Position numbers and translations under genes: made by a program
From: VAZQ01 sp963702695
GTDB taxonomy: Bacteria; Pseudomonadota; Alphaproteobacteria; Rhizobiales; Xanthobacteraceae
Assembly: GCA_963702695.1 (NCBI GenBank)
Contig: CAVPDS010000002.1
Coordinates: 62,001 to 126,000 of the forward strand
Length of the DNA stretch: 64,000 nt
Direction: 5' to 3'
The notes under the pieces: model-generated
What the model saw: the letters and a program-made list of their open reading frames with translations, nothing else
Told to the model about the DNA's origin: nothing
Databases searched by the model: none
Shown here: in pieces, positions 34,596 through 43,371 of the stretch
How positions within the stretch are numbered: position 1 is the stretch's first letter
How the letters are laid out: each line of letters starts with the position of its first letter

Positions 34596-35672
34596 ATGAA
34601 ACGCCTGATGAGTGCTGCTCTTGTGGTCCTCGCCGCCTCACTCAGCGGCGCGCCGCAGGCCTCCGCCCAGACCTCCGCTGTCGAGAAGCTCTACGCCGAT
34701 CTCGCCAAGCTCCCTGCGGCCGAGCGGCAGAAGCGGATCGAGGACGGCGCGCGCAAAGAGGGCAAGCTCGTCTTCATCCACACCATGCGCGGCAATCTCA
34801 GTACCGACCACGCCGCGCTGTTCAACAAGCGCTATCCGTTCCTCAAACTCGAGCTCGAGGGTGACATCGGCTCGCAGGATGCAGCCGAACGGCTCTATGC
34901 CGAAGAGACCGCGGGACGCCATTTCACCGATGTCATCAATGTCGGCCTGCCCGACCTCACCACGCTGCTGGCGAAGGACATGCTGGCACGCTTCCCGACC
35001 ACCGCGACGGCTACGGTGCTGCCGCCTTACAAGAGCTTCATCGACAAGGAGGACCGCTGGATCCCCTGGTATTGGAGCGAGCACGGCATTTCCTACAACA
35101 CGAGCCTCGTCCCTAAGGACAAGGTGCCGACCGGCTGGAATGATCTCTGCAATCCGTTCTTCAAGGGCAGCGTTTCCTTCGATCCGGCCGAGGATCGTTA
35201 CCTCGCCGGCCTCTACGCCATCATGGGCGAGGCCGCGGTCGAAAAGCTGCTCAGGTGCATCGGCGAGAACGACCCGATCATCCAGCGCGGCCACACCCAG
35301 CGGATCGAGCTGATGCTCGCCGGCGACCACATGCTGCAGGGTGACAACTATCTCTATCACGGCATCTTCCTGCAGCGGAAAAACCCGAAGGCGCCGTACG
35401 CCATCGTCTATTCCGCGCCGGTGATGGGCTTTGCCGGCGTCGCCGCGATCAACAAGAATGCGCAGCATCCTTATGCCGCCGCGCTGTGGACCGACTGGAC
35501 GCTCACCGAGGAGAGCCAGAAATACGTGGCGCAGCTTTTGCGCGGGCCGATCGGGCTCAAGCACCCCTACCTGCCCGACGACGTGAAGATCGTCACCTAC
35601 AACGACGCGCCCCCCGATGTCGCCAAGCGTCTGCTCGGCTATTGGAACACGTATGTCGCCAAGCGGCACTGA
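34596..35672 (+). CDS. ABC transporter periplasmic binding protein (iron(III)-type extracellular SBP)
   Basis: A 358-residue class II binding protein with a Sec signal (about 1-24, ending ASAQ) and the family pattern ARKEGKLVFIHTMRGN near the mature start. The middle has DVINVGLPDLTTLLAKDML and the C-terminal lobe contains NAQHPYAAALWTDWTLTEESQ. The start ATG 34596 has GAGGTGG at 34583-34589. Its end overlaps the permease start by 20 nt. The gene is intact although the permease and ATPase that follow carry frameshifts. The ligand could be iron, but in catabolic regions this family often binds organic compounds. Confidence 0.87.
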   Translation: MKRLMSAALVVLAASLSGAPQASAQTSAVEKLYADLAKLPAAERQKRIEDGARKEGKLVFIHTMRGNLSTDHAALFNKRYPFLKLELEGDIGSQDAAERLYAEETAGRHFTDVINVGLPDLTTLLAKDMLARFPTTATATVLPPYKSFIDKEDRWIPWYWSEHGISYNTSLVPKDKVPTGWNDLCNPFFKGSVSFDPAEDRYLAGLYAIMGEAAVEKLLRCIGENDPIIQRGHTQRIELMLAGDHMLQGDNYLYHGIFLQRKNPKAPYAIVYSAPVMGFAGVAAINKNAQHPYAAALWTDWTLTEESQKYVAQLLRGPIGLKHPYLPDDVKIVTYNDAPPDVAKRLLGYWNTYVAKRH

Positions 35673-37391
35673 GCGCCGCGCCTTCCGGGGCGTTCGCTTC
35701 GGTTGGAAAGAGACCGCGCTGGCGTTGCTGGTCGCGCTGCTCACCTACCAGGTCATCATCCCGTTCGTGATGATCATCTGGACCAGCCTCAAGACCGCGC
35801 GTCCGGGCGAGCCCGACTTCCTCAGCTTCGTCTTCACCTTCGCCAATTACGCGCGCGCATTCGGCAGTCCTGCGTTCGGGCGCATAAGCTGGAACACGTT
35901 GAGCTTCGCCCTCGCCTCGACGATCGTTGCTTTTGTCATCGGCGCCTTCGTCGCCTGGATCCTGGAACGCACCAACACGCCGCTGGCGCGGATCATCGGT
36001 GTGCTCCTCGTCGGTCGCATCATCATTCCAGGCATCCTCATCACCATTTCCTGGATCCTGGTCGCCAGTCCGAATATCGGCATCGTCAATCAGATGGCGT
36101 TGAAGGTGTTCGGCGTGCGCAACATCGTCAACGTCTACACCTTCTGGGGCATGGTCTGGGTGCAGGCGCTGGAACTCGTGCCGCTCACCTATCTGCTGCT
36201 CTCGGCTTCGTTCCAGGCCATGGACCCACGGCTCGAGGAAGCCTCGACCATGACCGGCGCCGGCATCTGGCGCACGTTGCGGCGCATCTCGTTCCCGCTC
36301 GCGCTGCCGGCGGTCGGCGCGGCCCTGCTGCTGCTGTTCGTGACCACGATCGAGACCTTCGAGGTGCCGCTGCTGATGGGCGGCCGTGCCGACATGCGCG
36401 TCTATACGACCGAGATCTATCTACGACACCTCGCGCACGCCGATCGACTGGGGCCTCGCCAGCACCTATTCGATGGCGTTGCTGGTGGTCGCGATCGTGC
36501 TGCTGCTGCTTTACTTCCGCCTGATCCGGCATGGCGAGCGCTACCAGACCATCACCGGCAAGGATTTTCGCCCGCGTCGCGTCGATCTCGGGCGCTGGCG
36601 CTACCTCACCTGCGCGATCGCGCTGTTGCTCGTGTTCATCATCACCGGCGTGCCGTTCCTGATGATGCTCTACGCCTCGCTGCTGCCGTTCTATCAGGCG
36701 CCGACCCTCGCCGCGTTCGAGAGCATGTCGTTCGACAACTATTGGTCATTGTTTCACAACACCAAGACCATCGGCCCGATGATCAACAGTACTATTCTCG
36801 GTCCCACGACCGCGACCGCAGTGGTCATCGTGGTCGCGCTGATCGGCTATTTCGTGCACAAGACGCAGGTGCGCGGCCGCCGCATCCTGGATTTCCTGGG
36901 TTTCGCGCCGATCGCCATTCCCAGCGTCGTGCTCGGCGCCACTTTCTTCTGGTTCTATCTGCTGATTCCGCATCCCGATCATCGGCACGCTCACCATCAT
37001 CGGGCTGGCCTATCTCACCAAATACATGCCGGTCGCGCTGCGCTTCGTTTCGGCGTCGATGATGCAGATCCACAGCGAGCTTGACGAGGCGGCGCAGGTC
37101 GCCGGCGTCCCCTGGTCGCGCAATTTCCTCAAGGTGATCCTGCCGCTGCTCAAGCCTGGCTTGCTGGCGGCCTGGTTCTGGGTGATGGTGCACGCCTATC
37201 GCGAGCTGACGATCGCGCTGATGCTCGCCCGCTCGCAGAACCGGACCGCGGCGGTGGTGATCTATGATCTATGGGAAGAGGGCTCGTTCCTGCTGCTCAG
37301 CGCCTTCGGCGTGCTGATGTTCGTCGTGCTGCTTATCCTGACCTCGATCGCGCATTCGATCAGCCGCCGCTTCGGCGTGCAGGAATTTTAG
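35653..37391 (+). pseudogene. ABC transporter double permease gene with two frameshifts
   Basis: A fused FbpB-type permease readable over ~577 codons only if two frame changes are allowed. Frame 1 runs from ATG 35653 to about 36420, and includes the first EAA loop (LEEASTMTGAGIWRTL). At 36415-36422 the tetranucleotide ATCT is doubled, moving the frame. Frame 2 carries the second half to about 36970, where one extra base in CCGCATCCC moves it again. Frame 3 holds the second EAA loop (LDEAAQVAGVPWSRNF) to 37391. Removing 4 nt and 1 nt restores a normal protein (GTTEIYDTSRTPIDWG-like join, then LLIPIPIIG). Genuine decay or sequence error cannot be told apart. Confidence 0.8.
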
Positions 37392-37429
37392 ATCATGTCT
37401 CGGTTACATGGCATCACGCCCTGCATTCC

Positions 37430-37517
37430 GCTCGTCCCCGCGAAAGCGGGGACCCAGCGCTACGAGCTCCGTGGCTGGCGCAGGTTGCCCTGGATTTCTG
37501 CTTTCGCGGGAATGAGC
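37430..37517. repeat. extragenic palindrome between ABC permease and ATPase genes
   Basis: The 28-nt left arm at 37430-37457 (GCTCGTCCCCGCGAAAGCGG...) pairs imperfectly with the 28-nt right arm at 37490-37517 (...GCTTTCGCGGGAATGAGC). The left arm also contains its own small hairpin CCCCGCGAAAGCGGGG. It occupies half of the 177-bp gap, which is unusually large for genes of one transporter. Confidence 0.75.
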
Positions 37518-37568
37518 GGCAGAGCGCGGCCAGCCGAGCGATTGCTGCGGGGCTAGCGGGCGCGCGCC

Positions 37569-38673
37569 ATGATCAAGGTCGAGGGCCTCAGCAAGACATT
37601 TGCCGCGCAGAACGAGCGCGTGGCTGCCGTCGCCGGGATCGACTTCGAGGTCGGGCAAGGCGAGATCGTCACGCTGCTCGGCCCGTCCGGCTGCGGCAAG
37701 ACCACGACACTGCGCTGCATCGCCGGCCTGGAAAAAGCCGACGGCGGACGCATCGCGATCGGTGACCGCACAGTGCTCGACGTCGCCGCGGGCGTGTTCG
37801 TACCGCCGAACAAGCGCAATCTCGGCATGGTGTTCCAGTCATACGCGATCTGGCCGCACATGACGGTGATCGAGAATGTCGCCTACGCGCTCGAAGGCCG
37901 CCGCCTGCCCAAGGCGGAGCGCAAGCGGCTCGCAATGGAAGCGCTTGGCATGGTGCAGCTTGCGCCGCTCGCCGACCGGCCGGCGCCGCGTCTTTCCGGC
38001 GGCCAGCAGCAGCGTGTCGCGATTGCGCGCGCGATGGTGGGACGGCCGCAGGCGCTGCTGTTCGATGAGCCGCTGAGTAATCTCGATGCGCGCCTGCGGG
38101 TCGAGATGCGCAACGAACTGCGCCGCATCCAGCGCCAGATCGGGCTGTCCTCGATCTATGTGACACACGACCAGGCCGAGGCGCTGGCGGTGTCGGACTG
38201 GATCGTGGTGATGAAGGACGGCCGCATCATCGAAGTCGGCCGGCCGATCGACATCTACCGCTACCCGCGCCATGTGTTCACCGCGCAATTTCTCGGCACC
38301 ACCAATCTCGTTCCTGGAACGGTCGAGGACGTCGACGTCGGCGTCGTAACCGTCAGCACCGCGCTTGGTCGCGTCATCGGCGTCGATCGGGAGCAGCCGC
38401 TGGCCAAGGGCGCCAAGGTTCACGTGAGCATCCGGCCGGAGGATCTGGCGGTGCAGGAGCCTGGTCAAGGCGGCGCGGGCGCCGGCGCGGTCAACGTGTT
38501 CGAAGGCCGACTGACCTTCGCGGTGTTTCGCCGGCGTCGCGGTCGAGGCCGAGGTGCGCTGTGGCGAGAGCGACATGCAATGCCTGCTCAACCGCGATGC
38601 CGATCTCACGCCAGGCCGCGCCGTCACGCTGCGCGCCAAGGTCGACGCCTGTCTCGTATTGCCCGATGCGTAA
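37569..38673 (+). pseudogene. ABC transporter ATPase gene with a frameshift near its 3' end
   Basis: An FbpC/PotA-type ATPase. The nucleotide-binding domain is complete: GPSGCGKTTT, FQSYAIWPHMT, LSGGQQQR, ALLFDEPLSNLD, VTHDQAEALAVSD. The C-terminal TOBE domain breaks at 38526-38529 (TTTC before GCCGGCG), where one extra base shifts the frame. Dropping it gives FAVFAGVAVEAEVRCG and a stop at 38671-38673, the expected length of ~367 residues. Without the correction the frame reads an arginine-rich stretch and continues into the downstream hydrolase, making an 831-codon fusion that I regard as accidental. Loss of the tail may leave ATPase activity intact. Confidence 0.8.
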
Positions 38674-38690
38674 TCGATGAGGAGCCAGAC

Positions 38691-40064
38691 ATGAACATCG
38701 CCCCCAAGATGAGTTCGTGGCAGCCGCCCGACAGCATCCCGCGCGAGGATGTGCTCGCCCGCTCCGATGCGGTGCTCGCCGAGCCCAGTCTGCCGCTGCG
38801 GCAGGCCGAGGACATCTTCCGCATCCCGGCGCTCGGGCTCGACTGGGACATGGGCGTGACGGTTTACGAACCTGCTGATCCTGCGCAGATCGCGCGCGGC
38901 GCCGACGGCAAGAAGATCGGCATCTTCCTCCTCCATGGCGGCTCGGGCGACTACAAGTCGATGGAGCCAATCGCCAAACTGTTTGCGGAAAAGTTCGGCT
39001 GCAAGGCCCTCGCGATGACTTTTCCGGGCCGGCTCTATCTCGACGATCCCAGCCGCGACTGGCCGGGCGACACCATCCATCCCGACGGTACTGTGCGCAC
39101 GCCGATCTGGCTCACCGGCGAGCACATCACGCCCGACCAGTACGAGGTGGTGCGCGACACCACGATGCGGCTGCGCTACGGCGTCCGCACGGTCGCGCGC
39201 GCCAAGCCCGGCACGCGCTTCTACGACCGCATGGCGGCGTGGCCGGTCGCGTTCGAGGAGGGCATGAAGGACGCGATGCGCCGGCATTTCCCGGTCGGCG
39301 ACTTCTCGATCTACCTCACCGGCCATTCGACCGGCGGGCCGATGGTGTTTTTCATTTCGCAGCGCGTCCCCAACGTCGCCGGCATGATCGCGGTCGAGAA
39401 CTCGCCGTTCGGCTTCATCCAGGAGGAGCAGCACAACTGGTCGGGCGCGCTCGGCAAGGTCGCGGGCTTCGAGCGCGTCACCAAGAAGAAAGCGCCGCGC
39501 ACCGATCCCTTCAATGAACTCTACATCCGCACCTGGCGCGATCGCGCGCGCTACGCCGGCCCGGAAGCGCTCGGGCAGGAAGGGCCGCAGGCGCTGATGC
39601 GGCTGCCGTGGCTGATGGAGGAGATCTTCGACTGGTGGGACAAGACCAAGGCGCGCCCGCAGTTCAAAGCGGAATACGTGATCACCCATAACATCCGCGA
39701 GTCGCTCGAAGCCGCTGCACGGGCGGCGGCGGCGCGGCTGAAAATGTCCGCGGGCGAGACCGAGGCGCTGGTGAAGCACTATCTCGGCTTCCCGTATCCG
39801 CAGACCGGACCCGGCGCGAAGCCGACGCCGCCGGTGCTGTTCTGCATCAGCAAGGACAGCCGCGACCACAGCCCGGAAGTTTACCAGGAGATCGTGCTGC
39901 CGATGTTCGCGAAGCTCGATCCGGCACCCAAGGTGCGCGTCACCAAATGGGGCGCCGGTGTGCACACCTATCACAAGGCGGAGCCTGGCTTGCCGCTTGG
40001 CATCGCCCCGCCGGTGGCGGAGTTTTACGTGAAGGCGATCCAGGAGGGATATTTTGTCGTTTGA
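38691..40064 (+). CDS. alpha/beta hydrolase (copy 1), function unknown
   Basis: A 457-residue cytoplasmic alpha/beta-fold hydrolase. The nucleophile elbow is GHSTGG with S213; the oxyanion-hole loop is FLLHGGSGDYKSM; a candidate catalytic histidine is in GAGVHTYHKAEPG and an acid in ISKDSRDHSPEV. The long cap region (residues ~240-350) is rich in tryptophan and charged residues. It is clearly paralogous to the product at 40226 (shared FPGRLYLDDPSRDWPGDTI). The start ATG 38691 follows GAGGAGCC. Esters, amides or C-C bonds are possible targets; I cannot choose. Confidence 0.85.
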   Translation: MNIAPKMSSWQPPDSIPREDVLARSDAVLAEPSLPLRQAEDIFRIPALGLDWDMGVTVYEPADPAQIARGADGKKIGIFLLHGGSGDYKSMEPIAKLFAEKFGCKALAMTFPGRLYLDDPSRDWPGDTIHPDGTVRTPIWLTGEHITPDQYEVVRDTTMRLRYGVRTVARAKPGTRFYDRMAAWPVAFEEGMKDAMRRHFPVGDFSIYLTGHSTGGPMVFFISQRVPNVAGMIAVENSPFGFIQEEQHNWSGALGKVAGFERVTKKKAPRTDPFNELYIRTWRDRARYAGPEALGQEGPQALMRLPWLMEEIFDWWDKTKARPQFKAEYVITHNIRESLEAAARAAAARLKMSAGETEALVKHYLGFPYPQTGPGAKPTPPVLFCISKDSRDHSPEVYQEIVLPMFAKLDPAPKVRVTKWGAGVHTYHKAEPGLPLGIAPPVAEFYVKAIQEGYFVV

Positions 40065-40104
40065 ACAACGCCGCGTTTCGGGATCTGCGCGGCGTGCCGA
40101 GGTT

Positions 40105-40198
40105 GTCATCCCGGCCGAGCGAAGTGAGAGCCTGGACCCAACCGGCCGAGCGCTGATAGTTGGGTCCCGGATCGCCCCTGCGGGGCGTCCGGGATGAC
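40105..40198. repeat. 94-bp palindromic repeat, copy 3 (between the two hydrolase genes)
   Basis: Outer arms GTCATCCCGGCC and GTCCGGGATGAC match copies 1 and 2, with the same 94-bp length. A strong inner hairpin CGCCCCTGCGGGGCG lies in the right arm. It ends 27 bp before the second hydrolase start. Confidence 0.85.
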
Positions 40199-40225
40199 GC
40201 CCTGGCGAGGTTGATGGAGTTCGAA

Positions 40226-41605
40226 ATGATAGCGCCGAGCCAAGTTCTCCAGCCCTGGCAGCCGCCCGCGACCTGGCCGCGCGAGCAAGTCATCGCGACC
40301 TCCGACGCGGTGCTCGCAAAGCCCACAGGCGAAGTGAATGAATCCGAGGACATCTTCCGCCTCTCCGCGCTCGGCCTCGACTGGGATATCGGCGTGCGCG
40401 TGTACCAACCGCAGCCGACGGCGAACATCGCGCGCGGCGCCGATGGCAAGAGCGTCGGCATCTTCCTCCTCCACGGCGGCGCGGGCGACTACAAATCGAT
40501 GGAGAAATTCGCGCTGCTGTTTGCGGAAAAATTCGCGTTCAAGGTCGTCACCATGACCTTTCCCGGCCGGCTCTATCTCGACGATCCGAGCCGGGACTGG
40601 CCGGGCGACACCATCGATCCCGACGGCAGCGTGCGCACGCCGATCTGGGAGCGCGGCGAATACGTCACGCCCGACCAGTACGAACTCGTCCGCGATACCG
40701 GCAAGCGCATGAAGTACGGCACGCGCACCTCGGCGCGCGCGATGCCCGGCACGCGCTTCTACGACCGCATGTCGTCTTGGCCGCGCGCCTTCGAGGAAGG
40801 CATGAAGGAGGCTTGCCGCCGGCATTTCCCGGCCGGCGAATTCTCGATTTACGTGCACGGCCACTCGACTGGCGGTCCCTATGTATCGTTGCTCTCGCAA
40901 CGCGTCGAGAACATCGCTGGCGTGATCGCGATCGAGAACTCGACCTTCGGTTTCATCAACGAGAAGAAGCACCAGTGGGGCGGCCACGTCGGCAGGATCG
41001 AGGGCTTCGCCGCCGCCGCGCCCAAGAGCGCCGAGTCCTGGCAGGACCCATTCAACGATCTCTACATCCGAACCTGGCGCGATCTCGCCCGCTACCGCGG
41101 CTCGGAGGCGCTCGGCCAGGAAGGGCCGGCTGCGCTCATGCGCCTGCCCTGGCTGATGGAGGAAGTCCTCGACGCGTGGGACGTGGCGCGCAAGCGGCCG
41201 CAGTTCAAGGCCGAATACATGATTACGCATAACATCGTCGGCGCGCTGAGCGAAGCCGCACGCGCCGCCGCAGCGCGGCTCAAGCTGAGCGCGGACGAGA
41301 GCGACAAGCTCGTCGCTCATTATCTTGGCTACACGCGCCCGCTGGCGGGACCCGGGGTGAAGCCGGTGCCGCCATTCCTGTTCGTCATCTCCAAGGACAG
41401 CCGCGACCACAGCCCGGAAGTCTATCGCGAGGTGATCATCCCAATGTTCCAGGCGATCGACCCCGCGCCGCGCGTCCACGTCACGCGTTTTGGCGCCGGC
41501 GTCCACACCTACACCAAGCCCGAGCCGGGCCTGCCGGTCGGCATCGCGCCGGCGGCGGCGCAATTCTACCATGATGCCATCACCGGCGGTTTCTTCGTCG
41601 TGTAG
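40226..41605 (+). CDS. alpha/beta hydrolase (copy 2), function unknown
   Basis: A 459-residue paralogue of the preceding hydrolase, sharing the N-terminal WQPP motif, the FLLHGGAGDYKSM loop, the GHSTGG elbow (S214) and the C-terminal SKDSRDHSPEVYREVI and GAGVHTYTKPEPG segments. ATG 40226 matches the start of copy 1 and has ATGGAG seven bases upstream; ATG 40214 is an alternative. The divergence is too large for a very recent duplication, so the two may act on different but related compounds. It is followed 14 bp later by the second PuuE-like gene. Confidence 0.85.
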   Translation: MIAPSQVLQPWQPPATWPREQVIATSDAVLAKPTGEVNESEDIFRLSALGLDWDIGVRVYQPQPTANIARGADGKSVGIFLLHGGAGDYKSMEKFALLFAEKFAFKVVTMTFPGRLYLDDPSRDWPGDTIDPDGSVRTPIWERGEYVTPDQYELVRDTGKRMKYGTRTSARAMPGTRFYDRMSSWPRAFEEGMKEACRRHFPAGEFSIYVHGHSTGGPYVSLLSQRVENIAGVIAIENSTFGFINEKKHQWGGHVGRIEGFAAAAPKSAESWQDPFNDLYIRTWRDLARYRGSEALGQEGPAALMRLPWLMEEVLDAWDVARKRPQFKAEYMITHNIVGALSEAARAAAARLKLSADESDKLVAHYLGYTRPLAGPGVKPVPPFLFVISKDSRDHSPEVYREVIIPMFQAIDPAPRVHVTRFGAGVHTYTKPEPGLPVGIAPAAAQFYHDAITGGFFVV

Positions 41606-41619
41606 CGAAAGGAATGTTC

Positions 41620-42483
41620 ATGCGTCCGCGCAAGCGTCCCGAGATCGAGTGGCCCGACGGCAAGAAAATCTGTGCCACGCTCACCGTCGCGTTCGAAGCG
41701 TTCACCCGCGGCGGCCATTTCAAGAAGGCGAAGGGGCTCGAGGTCAATCTTGTGTCGCTCAGCCATGCCAATTACGGCGGCAATGCCGGCATCTGGCGCA
41801 TCCTCGAAGTGCTCGAGCGCAACAAGGTGCGCGCGACCGTCGACGTGAACGGCCTTGCGGTGCAGAAATGGCCGGAGGCGGTGAAGGCGCTGCATGAGGC
41901 CGGCAACGAGATCGCCGGCCACGGCACCACCAACGACATCGCCATGACCGACCTCTCGCCCGACGCGCAGCGCCAGGAAATCCGCGAGGTCAATCGCGTC
42001 GTGAAAGAGGTGATCGGCGAGCAGCCGGTCGGCTGGGTCAGCCCCGGCGGCCATCACACCCGCGAGACGCTCGGTATCCTCGCCGACGAGGGTTACACCT
42101 GGTGCGGCGATCAGTGCGACGATGATCTTCCCTACGTCGTCGAGGTCGACGGCAAGCGTATGGTGATCGTGCCCAAGCACTGGTTCTTCAACGACTGGCG
42201 TGCCTGGAACGGCGGCGCCTCCTCGGCCGAGATGGCGTTCCAGCAGTTCAAGGATGGCTTCGACTTCGTGCTCGAAGAGGCGTTGCGCGGCAAGCCCGGC
42301 CGGATCGACGCGCTCGTCCACGCCGAGCTCGGCGGCCGCCCGTACATGGCGAACGGCTTCGAAAAGATGATCCGCTACGTACGCCAGCACGACGATATCG
42401 TCTGGTTTCCGACCCGTGACGAGATCGCGGACTACGTGCTGGCGAACACGAACTACGTCGAGCCGTATTCGCCAACGGGGTAG
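41620..42483 (+). CDS. PuuE-like polysaccharide-deacetylase-fold amidohydrolase (copy 2)
   Basis: A 287-residue NodB/CE4-fold protein, paralogue of the product at 33635. Shared segments are YGGNAGIWRILEVLERN, GNEIAGHGTTNDIAMTD and QCDDDLPYVVEVDGKR, then NDWRAWN. The metal motif TFDD is again absent (LTVAFEAF). GGWVSPGGHHTRETLG-like residues differ from copy 1 (GPGNLHTAETLG), which hints at a changed substrate pocket. ATG 41620 is used because AAAGGA at 41608-41613 abuts ATG 41614. It probably hydrolyses an amide or ureide bond. Confidence 0.82.
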   Translation: MRPRKRPEIEWPDGKKICATLTVAFEAFTRGGHFKKAKGLEVNLVSLSHANYGGNAGIWRILEVLERNKVRATVDVNGLAVQKWPEAVKALHEAGNEIAGHGTTNDIAMTDLSPDAQRQEIREVNRVVKEVIGEQPVGWVSPGGHHTRETLGILADEGYTWCGDQCDDDLPYVVEVDGKRMVIVPKHWFFNDWRAWNGGASSAEMAFQQFKDGFDFVLEEALRGKPGRIDALVHAELGGRPYMANGFEKMIRYVRQHDDIVWFPTRDEIADYVLANTNYVEPYSPTG

Positions 42484-42555
42484 GCAAGCCCTTCCGCAGT
42501 CATCCTGCGAAGGCGGGGACGGCGTGGAGTGGATGCGTCGGAAGGAGATCAACAA

Positions 42556-43278
42556 ATGCCGCTGGCATTCATCACCGGCGGCGGGAGCCTGATCGGCGAA
42601 GGCATAACACTTGCCCTCACCGCACGCGGCTGGACCGTCGCAGTCACCGACATCAATGTCGATCTCGCGCGCCAGGTCGCGGCCGCCGCCGGCTCATCGC
42701 AAGCCGAAGCGCTGCAGCTCGACGCCACCGACGGCGTCCGCGCGAAAGAAATCGTCCGCGATCTGCTCGCCCGTCACGGCCGTATCGACGCGCTGATCAA
42801 CGCGGCCGGCGGCATGCGCGGGCTCGGCATCCCAAAAAAGAATTTCGCCGACCTCACTCCGGAAGTCTGGACGCGTCTGCTCAACGTCAACTTCCAGAGC
42901 GTGCTCCATTGCACCCACGCGGTGCTGCCGTCGATGATCGCGGCCAGGCGTGGCGCGATCGTGAGCATCGCGGCGAGCCGCGGGCTGCGCGGCGGGCCCC
43001 AGGCCTCGATTTATTCGGCGGCAAAGGCGGCGATCATCGTGTTCAGCCAATCGCTCGCCCAGGAAGTCGGGCCGCACGGCATCCGCGTCAACACGGTGGC
43101 GCCGGGCAACGCCGAAGCGCGCTGGAAGAAGCCGGAGCATGAGTCCGAGCGAAACCCGCTCGGCCGCTCGACCTCAGGTGATGACGTCGGGCGTGCGGTC
43201 GCATTCCTGCTCTCCGAGGAGGCCGCGCACATCACCGGAAGCTGCCTCGACGTTTCCGGCGGCACGACGCTGCATTGA
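42556..43278 (+). CDS. short-chain dehydrogenase/reductase
   Basis: A 240-residue classical SDR. The cofactor loop reads TGGGSLIGEG, the NAG motif NAAGGM, and the catalytic residues are the serine of VSIAAS and Y153-xxx-K157 (YSAAK). The C-terminal SCLDVSGGTTLH ending is typical of FabG-like members. The acidic residue after beta-2 (VTDIN) favours NAD(H). AAGGAG at 42542-42547 sets the ATG. It lies 72 bp after the PuuE-like gene and would oxidise a hydroxyl or reduce a keto group in the same pathway. Confidence 0.92.
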   Translation: MPLAFITGGGSLIGEGITLALTARGWTVAVTDINVDLARQVAAAAGSSQAEALQLDATDGVRAKEIVRDLLARHGRIDALINAAGGMRGLGIPKKNFADLTPEVWTRLLNVNFQSVLHCTHAVLPSMIAARRGAIVSIAASRGLRGGPQASIYSAAKAAIIVFSQSLAQEVGPHGIRVNTVAPGNAEARWKKPEHESERNPLGRSTSGDDVGRAVAFLLSEEAAHITGSCLDVSGGTTLH

Positions 43279-43371
43279 GCGTTCTTCGCCGCAGGGCCGC
43301 ACCCTTGCTGCTCTTGGCGTTTTGTGAGAGCGTTTTTCCGGCGACACGATGGCAGAGATGGGAGAAGAAAC

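Noticed and set aside
37569..40064. A genuine ATPase-hydrolase fusion protein of 831 residues
   Set aside because: The joining stretch is arginine-rich and unlike either family. A one-base correction restores both the TOBE domain and a stop, and the hydrolase has its own start and ribosome site.
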